Source of the DNA: JBCDBY01 sp039182715
GTDB taxonomy: Bacteria > Planctomycetota > PLA2
DNA length: 31,859 nt
Assembly (NCBI GenBank): GCA_039182715.1
Contig: JBCDBY010000008.1
Coordinates: 1-31,859 of the forward strand
Direction of reading: 5' to 3'
The position numbers and the translations under genes were made by a program. Position 1 is the first letter of the stretch, and the number at the start of each line of letters is the position of its first letter. The notes under the pieces are model-generated. The model had not been told where the DNA came from and did no database searches. It worked only from the letters and a program-made list of their open reading frames with translations. Positions 23,092 to 31,835 of this stretch are shown in pieces.

Positions 23092-23394
23092 TCGCGAATC
23101 GGACCGGGCGATGGGCCGGCCGGACTCGCCGGGGCGCGGCGGCGACTGTTGCGCGAGTTCCAGCCAGTGTCCTCGAGCGCGTTTCGTCCGCAGCAGCTCC
23201 GCCACGGTGCAAGCGACCAAAATCGCCGTCGAGATCAGGTCCGCGACACCGCCGCCGAGGAAGGCGAAAGTCAGCAGATACGCGCTCACGAGCGTGCCGC
23301 CGATCGAAACGGCGATCTGCCTCCAGCGAAGGTGGCGCAACTTGCGCACGGCCTGCTCGTGGAGCAGCGAATCGTCTCCCATGGCGAGCGCCAT
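23089..23394 (-). CDS. Two-TM membrane protein, paralogue of downstream gene
   Basis: A 101-residue protein. A short helical N terminus (LLHEQAVRKLRHLRW) leads to RQIAVSIGGTLVSAYLLTFAF (TM1) and a second TM (about 48-65), then a basic tail. It resembles the neighbour at 22696-23076 around RW-QIAV, and the two genes lie 12 bp apart on the same strand. The ATG at 23394 has GGGGAG 3 nt upstream; a second ATG at 23382 is possible. Function unknown. Confidence 0.6.
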   Translation of the reverse strand: MALAMGDDSLLHEQAVRKLRHLRWRQIAVSIGGTLVSAYLLTFAFLGGGVADLISTAILVACTVAELLRTKRARGHWLELAQQSPPRPGESGRPIARSDSR

Positions 23395-23461
23395 AAGCTC
23401 CCCATGTTAGCCCGCGTTCGTCCCGCTTCACCGTCGCTCGCGGAATCCCGATAACTCCTGT

Positions 23462-24400
23462 GTGGGAAAGCCGCGCACGCGTTCCGCCTGGATGTATCAG
23501 CGCACCGCCTACCGGGGCGGGGCCGCGCTCATGGCGCTGCCGTTCATCGGCGTCGGCGTCTACTGCGCGGGCTTCGGCTTTGGCTATCTGCCGGAGCCGG
23601 ACGGCGTCAACGCGCCGCTCTGGGTCGTGGGGTGTATCGGGCTCGCGTTCGCGATTGCGGGGCTGTGGCTCCTCACGCTGGGACTCGGGGGCATGCGCCA
23701 CCACGCGCGGCGCAAGCGCATTGTCGAGCTCTACCCCGAGCGGCCCTGGCTTTCGGACTACGCGTGGGACGACTCCGGCATCGAGTCGCGTCCGTTCGCG
23801 CGCGCGGTCGGGAGCCTCTACTTCGCGGCGCTCTGGTGCATCTTCATGACGCCGTTCTACTGGTGGGCGTTCCTCTCCGGCGAGGGCAACTGGTTCGTGA
23901 AAGGCATCGTGGGGCTGTTCTGCTTCTTCACGATCTTCGTGCTCAAGCAGGCGTTCAGCGGCGTGGTGCATGCGTTCAAGTACGGCCGTACGCGCCTGCG
24001 CTTCCACACCTTCCCCTTCCACCCCGGTGGGAAGCTCGACGTCGACTTCGAGGGCAACCGGTTCGAGGAGCTCACCGCGACCCTGCGCTTCGTCGAGGAA
24101 CGCATCTACGAGGACGTCGACCAGAAGAAGGACCTCGTTGCGCGCACGCTGCACTCCGACGAGCAGACGTTGACGCCTGGTCCCTTCCAGCCGGTCGTGC
24201 GGCTCGTGTTCGATCTGCCCGACGACGAGGAGCTGGTCAACGAGATCTCCGGCGACCCGGTGCGCTTCTGGGAGCTGGAGATCCGCGCCCCGGCGCCCGG
24301 CGTGGACTTCCACGTGGTGCTGCCGGTGCCCGTCTACTCGCCCCGGGGTAAGCGGAAGGCGACGGCGGCGAGCGGCGGCAAGGTCACCATCAGCGACTGA
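23462..24400 (+). CDS. Four-TM membrane protein of unknown function
   Basis: A 312-residue protein starting at GTG (an ATG at 23492 is an alternative). Hydrophobic segments lie at about 20-42, 52-76, 118-138 and 143-163. A C-terminal soluble domain of about 130 residues follows, rich in beta-type segments (RLRFHTFPFHPGGKLDVDFEG, then VRLVFDLPDD). The layout resembles DUF3592-like proteins, but I cannot assign it firmly. Its 3' end overlaps the convergent branching-enzyme gene by 67 bp, so the two transcripts are complementary there. Confidence 0.65.
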   Translation: MGKPRTRSAWMYQRTAYRGGAALMALPFIGVGVYCAGFGFGYLPEPDGVNAPLWVVGCIGLAFAIAGLWLLTLGLGGMRHHARRKRIVELYPERPWLSDYAWDDSGIESRPFARAVGSLYFAALWCIFMTPFYWWAFLSGEGNWFVKGIVGLFCFFTIFVLKQAFSGVVHAFKYGRTRLRFHTFPFHPGGKLDVDFEGNRFEELTATLRFVEERIYEDVDQKKDLVARTLHSDEQTLTPGPFQPVVRLVFDLPDDEELVNEISGDPVRFWELEIRAPAPGVDFHVVLPVPVYSPRGKRKATAASGGKVTISD

Positions 24401-26193
24401 TCGCGCTCGTGGTGGGGGACCGCCTCGGTCGGAACCTCGCCCATGTTGCCCACGCCCGAGCCGCCGTAGATCTCGGCGTCCGAGTTGAACACCTCTTCGT
24501 ACGTGCCCGGTCGCGGCACGCCGATGCGATAGCCCTCGCGCACGGTCGGTGTGAAGTTGAGCGCCCAGAGCATGCCGTCGCGCTTCTGCTCGTTCCAGCG
24601 CAGGAAGGTGATCACGCTCGCGTCGAGGTCGTGGAAGTCGATCCACTCGAAGCCGCGCCAGTCGTAGTCGCAGGCGTAAAGGCAGTCGTTCTCGGCGGTG
24701 AGCCGGTTGAGGTCGTGCACGACCTGGCGGATGCCGCGATGCTGCGGGAAGTCGAGCAGGCTCCAGTCGAGTTCCGCCGCCTCGCTCCACTCGCGGCCGA
24801 CGCCCCACTCGCCGCCCATGAAGAGCAGCGTCGAGCCGGGGTGGCCGCACTGCCACGCGTGCAGCAGCCGCAGGTTGGCGAAGCGCTGCCAGTCGTCGCC
24901 CGGCATCTTGTCGAGCAGGCTCTTCTTGAGGTGGACCACCTCGTCGTGGGAGAGCGGAAGCAGGAACTTCTCCTGAAACGCGTAGTAGAGCGCGAAGGTG
25001 AGCTGGTCGTGGTGGTAGCGGCGGTAGATCGGCTCCTTCTCGAAGTACTTCAAGGAGTCGTGCATCCACCCCATGTTCCACTTGAGGTCGAAGCCGAGGC
25101 CGTGCTCGCGGTTGGTCACGGCGGGGAACGAGGTGCTCTCCTCCGCGATCATGAGCGCGCCCGGTACCTCGTCGTGGATGAGCGCATTGAGATCCTTGAG
25201 GAACGCGATCGCCTCGATGTCGTCGTTGCCGCCCAGCTCGTTCGGCACCCACTCGCCCTCGTCGCGCGAGTAGTCGAGGTAGAGCATCGAGGCGACGGCG
25301 TCGACGCGCAGGCCATCGATGTGGAACTCCTCCAGCCAGAAGAGCGCATTGGACTTGAGGAAGTTGGCGACCTCGGGACGGCCGTAGTTGAAGATCAGCG
25401 TGTCCCAGTCCTTGTGCTCGCCGCGGCGCGGGTCCTCGTGCTCGTAGAGGTGCGTGCCGTCGAACTGGGAGAGGCCGTGCTCGTCCTTGGGGAAGTGGGC
25501 GGGCACCCAGTCGAGCAGCACCGCGATGCCGGCCTGGTGCGCGGCATCGATGAGCGCCATGAGCTCCTGCGGCGTGCCGTAACGGCTGGTGGCGGCGTAG
25601 TAGCCGCAGATCTGGTAGCCCCACGACGGGTCGTAGGGGTGCTCGGCGACCGGCAGCAGCTCGATCGCGGTGAAGCCCATCTCCTTCGCGTAGGTGACGA
25701 GCTCGTCGGTAAGCTCGTTGTAGCCGAGGCCCTGCTTCCACGAGCCGAGGTGCACCTCGTAGATGCGCAGCGGTCCGGGGAGCCGGTCGGCCATCCAGTC
25801 GGCGTCGTTCCATGCGTAGCCGTCGAGCGGCCAGACGATCGAGGCGGTCTGCGGCCGCAGCTCCATGCGGAACCCGAACGGGTCCGCCTTCAGCCGCGTG
25901 CGCCCGCGCGCGTCGACCAGCTCGAACTTGTAGACCGCGCCCTTGCCGACATCGGGGACGAAGCCTTCCCAGACCCCGTGCGGTTCCCGCTCGGTCAGCG
26001 GCGCCTTGTCGCCGTTCCAGCCGTTCCAGTCGCCCGCCACGCCGACGGACTTCGCGAACGGCGCCCAGACGGCAAAGCGCGTGCCCCCGTCGACCTGATG
26101 CGCCCCGAGCCACTTCCACGCGCGGTGGAGGTTTCCGTTGTTGAACAGATAGAGATCGTGCTCGGGAATGCGCCAGGTCTCGGAGGCGGCCAC
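24334..26193 (-). CDS. glgB: 1,4-alpha-glucan branching enzyme
   Basis: A 619-residue GH13 enzyme that makes the alpha-1,6 branches of glycogen. It begins directly with a CBM48-like domain (FAVWAPFAKSVGVAGDWNGW), so the extra N-terminal domain of longer GlgB proteins (about 730 residues in E. coli) is missing. Catalytic residues are visible: IDGLRVDAV (Asp298 nucleophile), MIAEEST (Glu351 acid/base) and LSHDEVVH (Asp417). YEVHLGSW and GGEWGVGREW are typical of the family. The start is GTG at 26193, with a TATCAT 6 nt before it and no Shine-Dalgarno site. It follows three carboxypeptidase-regulatory-like genes on the same strand by 13 bp; no other glycogen gene is near. Confidence 0.93.
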   Translation of the reverse strand: MAASETWRIPEHDLYLFNNGNLHRAWKWLGAHQVDGGTRFAVWAPFAKSVGVAGDWNGWNGDKAPLTEREPHGVWEGFVPDVGKGAVYKFELVDARGRTRLKADPFGFRMELRPQTASIVWPLDGYAWNDADWMADRLPGPLRIYEVHLGSWKQGLGYNELTDELVTYAKEMGFTAIELLPVAEHPYDPSWGYQICGYYAATSRYGTPQELMALIDAAHQAGIAVLLDWVPAHFPKDEHGLSQFDGTHLYEHEDPRRGEHKDWDTLIFNYGRPEVANFLKSNALFWLEEFHIDGLRVDAVASMLYLDYSRDEGEWVPNELGGNDDIEAIAFLKDLNALIHDEVPGALMIAEESTSFPAVTNREHGLGFDLKWNMGWMHDSLKYFEKEPIYRRYHHDQLTFALYYAFQEKFLLPLSHDEVVHLKKSLLDKMPGDDWQRFANLRLLHAWQCGHPGSTLLFMGGEWGVGREWSEAAELDWSLLDFPQHRGIRQVVHDLNRLTAENDCLYACDYDWRGFEWIDFHDLDASVITFLRWNEQKRDGMLWALNFTPTVREGYRIGVPRPGTYEEVFNSDAEIYGGSGVGNMGEVPTEAVPHHERDQSLMVTLPPLAAVAFRLPRGE

Positions 26194-26199
26194 GCGCCG

Positions 26200-26205
26200 A
26201 TGATA
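26200..26205 (-). promoter_or_regulatory. -10-like TATCAT, 6 nt before glgB start
   Basis: On the minus strand TATCAT ends 6 nt before the GTG of the branching-enzyme gene. It lies one base past the TAG stop of the upstream gene. Of the hexamers noted here it matches TATAAT best. Confidence 0.5.
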
Positions 26206-26206
26206 C

Positions 26207-27928
26207 CTATCTGCCGTCCCGTCGGATGACGATCGTTTCGTTCTGCGTGCTCGTGACCACGCGTTTCCACCGGCGCTTCTGCTGAAAGAAGATCAGCTCG
26301 AGGCGTGACGTCGGTAAGCGTTTCAGCGTGTGGACCTGGGGGCCACCCGCATGCATCGTCGACAGAATGGTCATGCCCGTGCCCGCGTGGACGACGTTCA
26401 GCAGAACATGCTCCTGCTCTTGGAACCCCTCGAGCTTGAATGCGAGCTGGCGCGTGTCGTCCGGACGCACGTCACCGAAGGAGGCGCCGGCCTCGAGATC
26501 CACGCTGCTCCGTACGGCCAGGACGGTCTCGGACTGGTAGATCACGATGTCGTAGGTTCCGGGCTCGGGGAACGGGAACGAGTAGCCGTTCTTCTCCCCC
26601 CTCCCCTGCACCGTCGATACTCGCTGCTCGCCTTCTCGGCGAAGCTTGAGAGTCAGTTGCCAGAGCGCCACGCCCTTGGGTCCGCTGATCCAGCGGAAGC
26701 GCGCCCGTGGGAAGGGAATGACCGGGATCTCGACTTGCGTGGCCGAGCCGTCGACTTCGATGACGTCGTGGCCTCCGGCGGGGCGGGCCCCCGCGAGCCG
26801 GGGGCGAACGCGCAGGCCCCGGCCCTTCGGATACAGGAAGAACTGTTGGTGCCTCGCGGTGAGCGTGCCGACGACGTGGCCGTTTTCGTCGAGGAACTCG
26901 AGCGTGTCGTGGTCCGTCCGTTGCACGGTGCGCTCGCCGTCCTTGAGGAGAATCCAGACGCGTCGGAGTTCGGCGAGGTCGATCTCGACCACGGCGGGGG
27001 CGCGCTTCGGCGTGACTTCGATGATGCGGATCGGCGGGCCGCCGCCTCCGAAACTCAGCGCATAGCGTCCCGGCGACAGACTCAGACGCTGGACGTGCGC
27101 GCCCTTCTCGAAACTCCAGAGTCCCCGCGTCAGGCCGGCCATCCTCAGCGCTCCGCCCTCTTCGATCCGGCTGACGCTTGCGCTCTGCGCCTGGTGTCGC
27201 TCGCCACGGACGCGTAGCTCGACCAGGCCCGCGTACTCCAGCTCGATCTCGTACTCGAGGGGGCCCGTTTGCCGCGTCTGCATGCGGTAGCCCGGGCTGG
27301 AGACGACGAACGGAATGGCAGGCGTCGGAGAGGTGCCGGGGGCGACGTAGGCGCGGACCTCGGCCTCCCCGCTGGAGCGGCTGACGCGAGGCTTGCCGAC
27401 GTGCCGCCCGAGCGCGCGAAGGCCCTCGGGCATGTACGGCTCGCCGTCGAGCAGCACGCGGACGCGCACGGTGACCACCTGGCCGACGACGATGCGGACC
27501 GGGTCCGGGCGTGCCAGGCTCCAGTCCTGCACGAACTGGTAGGGGATGCCGGGGCCCGGCCGGAACTCGATGCGCATCCCCCGTTGGTCCGGCGGCCGCA
27601 GCGTCAGCGCGCCGTTTCCGTCCGTCGTTCCCCGCATGACGAAGTCGCCGGCGCGGCCGCGTACACGGATGTTCGGAGCGGGTGTTCCGTCCTCGCGCAC
27701 GGTCTGAATGACGAGCGCTTCGTTTCGCGCTGTAGCCGGATTCTGCTTCGACGGAAGCGCGGCAGCGCCGTCCGCCTGCCGAAGTGTCGTGCGCGGCGCC
27801 GAAGTCTCGGAGCGAGCGCGCGTCCCTTCCGTGCGCACGACGCCGGCGCGGTCGTCTTCGTCCCCCGTCGCGAACCAGATCAGGAGGGCCGCAACCGCCG
27901 CCATCATCCCGGCGACGATCCACCTCAC
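26207..27928 (-). CDS. Membrane-anchored carboxypeptidase-regulatory-like protein C
   Basis: A 573-residue protein starting at GTG with a single TM (VRWIVAGMMAAVAALLIWFA), then a charged, probably disordered stretch (about 25-75), and beta-sandwich units, the first reading VREDGTPAPNIRVRGRAGDF. It is the third of three tandem paralogues: each has a TM anchor, a (M/L/F)PxG(L/M) segment near residues 120-140, an FRWI-like strand, and a C-terminal strand ending in RRW or KRW followed by about 16-18 residues. The GTG overlaps the upstream stop (GTGA), so translation is coupled. It faces the outside of the membrane. Function unknown; binding or scaffold roles are usual for these folds. Confidence 0.75.
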   Translation of the reverse strand: MRWIVAGMMAAVAALLIWFATGDEDDRAGVVRTEGTRARSETSAPRTTLRQADGAAALPSKQNPATARNEALVIQTVREDGTPAPNIRVRGRAGDFVMRGTTDGNGALTLRPPDQRGMRIEFRPGPGIPYQFVQDWSLARPDPVRIVVGQVVTVRVRVLLDGEPYMPEGLRALGRHVGKPRVSRSSGEAEVRAYVAPGTSPTPAIPFVVSSPGYRMQTRQTGPLEYEIELEYAGLVELRVRGERHQAQSASVSRIEEGGALRMAGLTRGLWSFEKGAHVQRLSLSPGRYALSFGGGGPPIRIIEVTPKRAPAVVEIDLAELRRVWILLKDGERTVQRTDHDTLEFLDENGHVVGTLTARHQQFFLYPKGRGLRVRPRLAGARPAGGHDVIEVDGSATQVEIPVIPFPRARFRWISGPKGVALWQLTLKLRREGEQRVSTVQGRGEKNGYSFPFPEPGTYDIVIYQSETVLAVRSSVDLEAGASFGDVRPDDTRQLAFKLEGFQEQEHVLLNVVHAGTGMTILSTMHAGGPQVHTLKRLPTSRLELIFFQQKRRWKRVVTSTQNETIVIRRDGR

Positions 27929-29736
27929 CTCGGACTCCGTGCCGTGTGCTGGAACGTCCCGCTGGAAGTCCGCACGATCGTCTCCGACCAACGCTTGCCG
28001 TTCTGCTCGTACTCGATGCGGAGCTTGCCCGGGGGGAGCGCCGCGATCGTGCGCGTGCGGGCGCCCATCGGGATCGTGGCGCGGGTCACGACGAACTGCG
28101 AGCCGACCTCGACGATCTCGACCGAGAGCGGCCAGACCTGCAGGGGTTCCGGGAGTTGCAGCTCGAGATCGACGCGGCGTGCCGGGTTGAGAGAGCCAAG
28201 GTCGACGTCGTTCCGGAGCTCTCGGTTGCGCAGGATGAGGCATCCCCCGGAAACGCTCTGGATCATGACGTCGAATCGGCCCTCGTGCGGGATGGGAGAC
28301 CGGATGCTGCCGCTCGGCCGGGCCCGGTAACGGTAGGTCCGCTTCGTCGACGTGTCGCGGAGATGGATGGTGAGCCCCGCGATGCCGAGGCGAACAAGAG
28401 TCAACCCACCGTCCTGGACGGTGGAAGGAGCCTCGGAGGGGGCCGGCAGATCCACCCACGTGAATTGGATGTGCGCGGCGGACACCGCTTGCAGGACCAG
28501 CTGGTCCTGTCGTCCGTCGAAGGGGCGCGCTCCGCCGTTGGGCGCGGGTGCGTACCGACCGGGGGCGACCGACGCCTCGAGCATGCGATCGCCGGGATGG
28601 AGCAGCCGGGTGCCCGTCGGCACTCGAATCTCACGCGTCGTGCCCGGCTCGCGCACGATGATCTCGTCGTCGAGCGATCCTCGGAACCGCACGATCGAAT
28701 CGCCCGAGGGCACGCGGCCCACGACCTCGGCGACATTGAGTCGCCGACGCCCGACCCGGACCACGAGCTCGCACTCACGAGCGTCGCGCAGGTCGATCGT
28801 AAGGGTGCGCGGCTCGTCGCCGATACGCACGTCGAATTCGTCGAGCACCAGCTTCGAGGTACGAAAACGAACCCGATACCGTCCCGTCGTAATCAAGTAG
28901 CGAAGAAGCGTCTCGGACCGCTCGCCCTCGCGGAGGACGTGCATCGCGAGCCCTTGTCCGTACGCCGTCGGCACGACCTCGATCTCGCGGCGATGCGCGT
29001 CGTCGCCTTTCACGTCCAGAGTGACGAACTGCCCCCGCCGGAGCGCGACGTGGAGTCGAACGCCATCCGGCGATGCCCGTGGCTCGGTGACCGCGTAGAG
29101 GTCGGGGGCCGAAACGTGCAGCCGAAGCCGTTTCGTCGGGGGCTCGTAGCAACGTGCGTGGATGATGCCGCGCTCCTCGTCGCGACGCAGCTCGCGGAAG
29201 GGGATGCCGGTGATCTTCAGCCCCTCGGGCAGCTCCGGCCGCCCCTCGACCGCCACGTGCAGCTGGAAGTCGCGCGGCTCCGGGACGGTGAACGTGACCT
29301 CTTCGGGCGCGGTCGGATACCAGCGCCCGCTGGCGATCGGGTCCAGCTCGCTCTCGGCGACGTAGTAGACGTCGAGCGTGACGCGCGGCGGATCGATCAG
29401 GACGTAGGTCCCGTCCGCGTCCGTCACGCCGGCGACCCGGAACTCCCGACGATGGTCGCGCACGACGATCGAAATTCCCGGTGCCGGCTGGCCGGACGTG
29501 GTGACCGCGCGGATCGTCAGCGTGCGTGCCTTGGTGGCCGCGTCCGATCTCGTCCGCGATCGAGAGTCGTCCGCGCGCTCGATCTCCCGTTTCGGAGCCG
29601 ATTCACGTGAAGGCGATCCCCGAACGCGCTCCGCTGATGCCCGCGTTCCGGTCCGCCTCGCCTTCTCGTCCGCACCACGGAACCACAGCAACAGCACCAG
29701 GAGAATCGCCACCGCGACCGCAATCCCAATTCGCAC
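27925..29736 (-). CDS. Membrane-anchored carboxypeptidase-regulatory-like protein B
   Basis: A 603-residue protein starting at GTG: TM anchor VRIGIAVAVAILLVLLLWF, a charged linker (about 22-68), then beta-sandwich units beginning VTTSGQPAPGISIVVRDHRR with the family turn DADGTYVL. LPEGLKITGIPFREL and GKRWSETIV match the paralogues on both sides. No enzymatic motif is seen. It lies 9 bp after the stop of the previous paralogue and overlaps the next by 4 bp, consistent with one transcription unit, though a TAGCAT also lies just before its start. Confidence 0.75.
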   Translation of the reverse strand: MRIGIAVAVAILLVLLLWFRGADEKARRTGTRASAERVRGSPSRESAPKREIERADDSRSRTRSDAATKARTLTIRAVTTSGQPAPGISIVVRDHRREFRVAGVTDADGTYVLIDPPRVTLDVYYVAESELDPIASGRWYPTAPEEVTFTVPEPRDFQLHVAVEGRPELPEGLKITGIPFRELRRDEERGIIHARCYEPPTKRLRLHVSAPDLYAVTEPRASPDGVRLHVALRRGQFVTLDVKGDDAHRREIEVVPTAYGQGLAMHVLREGERSETLLRYLITTGRYRVRFRTSKLVLDEFDVRIGDEPRTLTIDLRDARECELVVRVGRRRLNVAEVVGRVPSGDSIVRFRGSLDDEIIVREPGTTREIRVPTGTRLLHPGDRMLEASVAPGRYAPAPNGGARPFDGRQDQLVLQAVSAAHIQFTWVDLPAPSEAPSTVQDGGLTLVRLGIAGLTIHLRDTSTKRTYRYRARPSGSIRSPIPHEGRFDVMIQSVSGGCLILRNRELRNDVDLGSLNPARRVDLELQLPEPLQVWPLSVEIVEVGSQFVVTRATIPMGARTRTIAALPPGKLRIEYEQNGKRWSETIVRTSSGTFQHTARSPR

Positions 29737-29742
29737 GCCCTG

Positions 29743-29748
29743 ATGCTA
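29743..29748 (-). promoter_or_regulatory. -10-like TAGCAT overlapping a stop codon
   Basis: On the minus strand the TAG stop of the upstream paralogue starts TAGCAT, which ends 6 nt before the GTG at 29736. This repeats the stop/-10 overlap seen three times in the array at 7723-11174. Confidence 0.45.
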
Positions 29749-31461
29749 ACGCGGTTGTGCGCAATCGACGGTGATCGTCTGGCCCTTCGCCTCGTTCAGG
29801 ACGACCCTACGAGTCCATCGGCGAGCTTCCAGACGGAAACGAATTTCGAGATCGCCGACGGGGAGAGCTCGGATGCGAATCTCATCCTTCTCGGGAGCGA
29901 TCGATGGGGCGCTGACGAGCAACCCGGAGCTCGTATGGAAGACGAGCACCCGGAGTCTGGATTCCTGCGGTTTGTTCCGCGCCCGCACGTGCAGGGTGGC
30001 ATTGCCCAGCGACTCGATCGTGCCGAGGTCCTGTGCACCGAAGAGGCGAACGTCGCGAGCAACGCCGGTGCCTCCGTTGGCGTCGCGGGCCACGAGATGG
30101 AAGACGCCGTCGTGGGGCGCGCGGAAAAGAACGTCCGTCTCGCCCGCGAAGTCGTGTGCGACCCCATGCCAATCTCCCGTGCGGGCGTCCACCAGGGAGA
30201 GCGAGAAATTGCGGATGCCTCCAGACCCGCCGCGGCCGATCCATCGAAATCGGGAGATCGGGGCGGGCACGACGAACAGGTCCACGGTTCGTCCGCCGGA
30301 TTCGATCGACTGCGAACCGCGCGCGTCTTCGGGCCGGTACCTCTGCACGACCGGCGTCAATCGGATCGTTCGATTTCCGGGATGAAGAAAGCGTCGCGAC
30401 GCGAGCAGGGTGGCGTGTTCGGCGACCCCTTCGCCCGTCAGCTTCACATGAGCCCAAGTGTCGTCGAGCAGTTGGCCTCCCGCGGCTGTGAACACGCGCG
30501 CCTGGACCCAGAGGGCGCGGCGCAGGTCGATGTCGATCTTCGTCGTCGGCGCGCCCGGCTTGATCTCGCCTTCGGCGAGCACGATACGCCCCGTCTGCGT
30601 ACGCACGCGGTAGCGCGCGGCGGGCAGCTTGTAGCGGGTCACGGACCAGCCCTCCGCGGCTTCCACGTCCGTCTCCTCGCCCGCCGACTCGTGGCTCATC
30701 TGTCGCGACCAGCCCCCTCCCGGCGACTGCCATTCGGTGACGACGACCGCCACGTGATCGGGGTCGCCGAGGACACGCACGACGAGCTCGTGGAGCGACC
30801 GGAGCCGGAACACGGGTTCACGCTCGTGGGAGTCGACGCGCTGACTTGCGACGCCGTAGCCATCTCCGCGGACGCTGATCTTGCGGTCGCGGGGGGTGGG
30901 GATGAAGGTCCCGCGGATGGTTGCGGTCACGGCGTCGAGATCCACCACACGCAGCCGGCGCCCGATCACCTGCATCCCGGGGGGAAAGCCGGGCTTGCCG
31001 TCGAGCAGCACGCGACCCTCGAACCGGACGGGACGGCCGACGCGAATCGTGACCACCTCGGGCCTTCGGGGGAACCAGCGTCCCCCCTGCACGAAGGCCG
31101 AGTCATCCGCGGGGCGGTACTCCACGATCACGGAGACCGGCTCGGGCATCGTCCACGCGTACTCGCCGTCGGCGCCGCTCGTGCCGCTGGCGAGCACGTT
31201 TCGGCTGGTGTCCAGCAGTCGAATCGGGACGCCCGCCCGCGGCCGGTCCGCGAGATCGAGCACCCGTACCACCAGCAGGGCAGTCTCCCTCTCCTCGGCC
31301 TGCGTCGGGACGGGCTGTCCGACGGATTCCCTCGGCGCTCGTCGCGTCTCCGACTCCGGCAACCCGGCGCGCGCGGGAGCCCCACGCTCCCCCCGGCCGC
31401 TCGACCAGAGAATGAGCAGCACCAGCACCCCGAGCGCCGCCAAACCCAACGCGATCCGCAT
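29746..31461 (-). CDS. Membrane-anchored carboxypeptidase-regulatory-like protein A
   Basis: About 571 residues from the ATG at 31461: TM anchor MRIALGLAALGVLVLLILW, a charged linker, and beta-sandwich units starting VLDLADRPRAGVPIRLLDTS with the turn GADGEYAW. FPPGMQVIGRRL, SRFRWIGRGG and ARRWTRRVVL match the two downstream paralogues. In-frame GTG codons at 31479 and 31485 would lengthen the cytoplasmic tail; alignment of the anchors favours 31461. It is the first gene of the run leading to the branching enzyme. About 70 bp upstream of its start begins the first copy of a direct repeat. Confidence 0.72.
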   Translation of the reverse strand: MRIALGLAALGVLVLLILWSSGRGERGAPARAGLPESETRRAPRESVGQPVPTQAEERETALLVVRVLDLADRPRAGVPIRLLDTSRNVLASGTSGADGEYAWTMPEPVSVIVEYRPADDSAFVQGGRWFPRRPEVVTIRVGRPVRFEGRVLLDGKPGFPPGMQVIGRRLRVVDLDAVTATIRGTFIPTPRDRKISVRGDGYGVASQRVDSHEREPVFRLRSLHELVVRVLGDPDHVAVVVTEWQSPGGGWSRQMSHESAGEETDVEAAEGWSVTRYKLPAARYRVRTQTGRIVLAEGEIKPGAPTTKIDIDLRRALWVQARVFTAAGGQLLDDTWAHVKLTGEGVAEHATLLASRRFLHPGNRTIRLTPVVQRYRPEDARGSQSIESGGRTVDLFVVPAPISRFRWIGRGGSGGIRNFSLSLVDARTGDWHGVAHDFAGETDVLFRAPHDGVFHLVARDANGGTGVARDVRLFGAQDLGTIESLGNATLHVRARNKPQESRLRVLVFHTSSGLLVSAPSIAPEKDEIRIRALPVGDLEIRFRLEARRWTRRVVLNEAKGQTITVDCAQPR

Positions 31462-31529
31462 CCCCCAGTCGGAACGCACGCCCACCAACCCCGGTTACGC
31501 CCCCTCCCCAGATGGAGACCCCTAATTTT

Positions 31530-31635
31530 GATGGAAGAGGTGCATCCATTGGCGCGCATATATGCCCGTAGCGACTCGGGTTAGGAGCCTGGACTGCGGG
31601 ATTCATTCCGCGTTATCCACACTCCCGGACCCAGG
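31530..31635. repeat. Direct repeat, copy 1
   Basis: A segment beginning GATGGAAGAGGTGCATC and ending near CACTCCCGGACCC. It recurs 201 bp downstream with about ten differences. It contains GCGGGATTCATTCCGC, a short hairpin kept in both copies. The minus strand can be read as a short peptide (MNPA...), but the copies differ mainly at amino-acid-changing sites, so it is unlikely to be coding. Confidence 0.7.
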
Positions 31636-31730
31636 CCCACAGTTCCGCGCCAGCCCTCAGCTTCCCGGCCTCCAGCGCCCGACCGACTTGCCGACCGACC
31701 TGATGGCGAATCGGAAGACGACCTCGACCT

Positions 31731-31835
31731 GATGGAAGAGGTGCATCAAATGGCGCGCATATGTGCCCGTGGCGACTCGGGTTAGGAGCGCGGAGTGCGG
31801 GATTCATTCCGCGTTATCCCCACTCCCAGCCCCCG
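31731..31835. repeat. Direct repeat, copy 2
   Basis: Second copy of the repeat at 31530, starting GATGGAAGAGGTGCATC and running through the same GCGGGATTCATTCCGC hairpin into CCCACTCCC. It is followed by C-rich low-complexity sequence to the window end. The 95 bp between the copies holds no gene I can support. Confidence 0.7.

Noticed and set aside
22961..26119. A 1052-codon minus-strand frame covering the glgB region
   Set aside because: It is out of frame with glgB, Arg/Ala-rich and featureless; the branching enzyme with full catalytic residues is the real gene.
31557..31807. Two short minus-strand peptides beginning MNPA in the direct repeats
   Set aside because: The copies differ mostly at amino-acid-changing positions and lack a common end, which does not fit conserved coding sequence.
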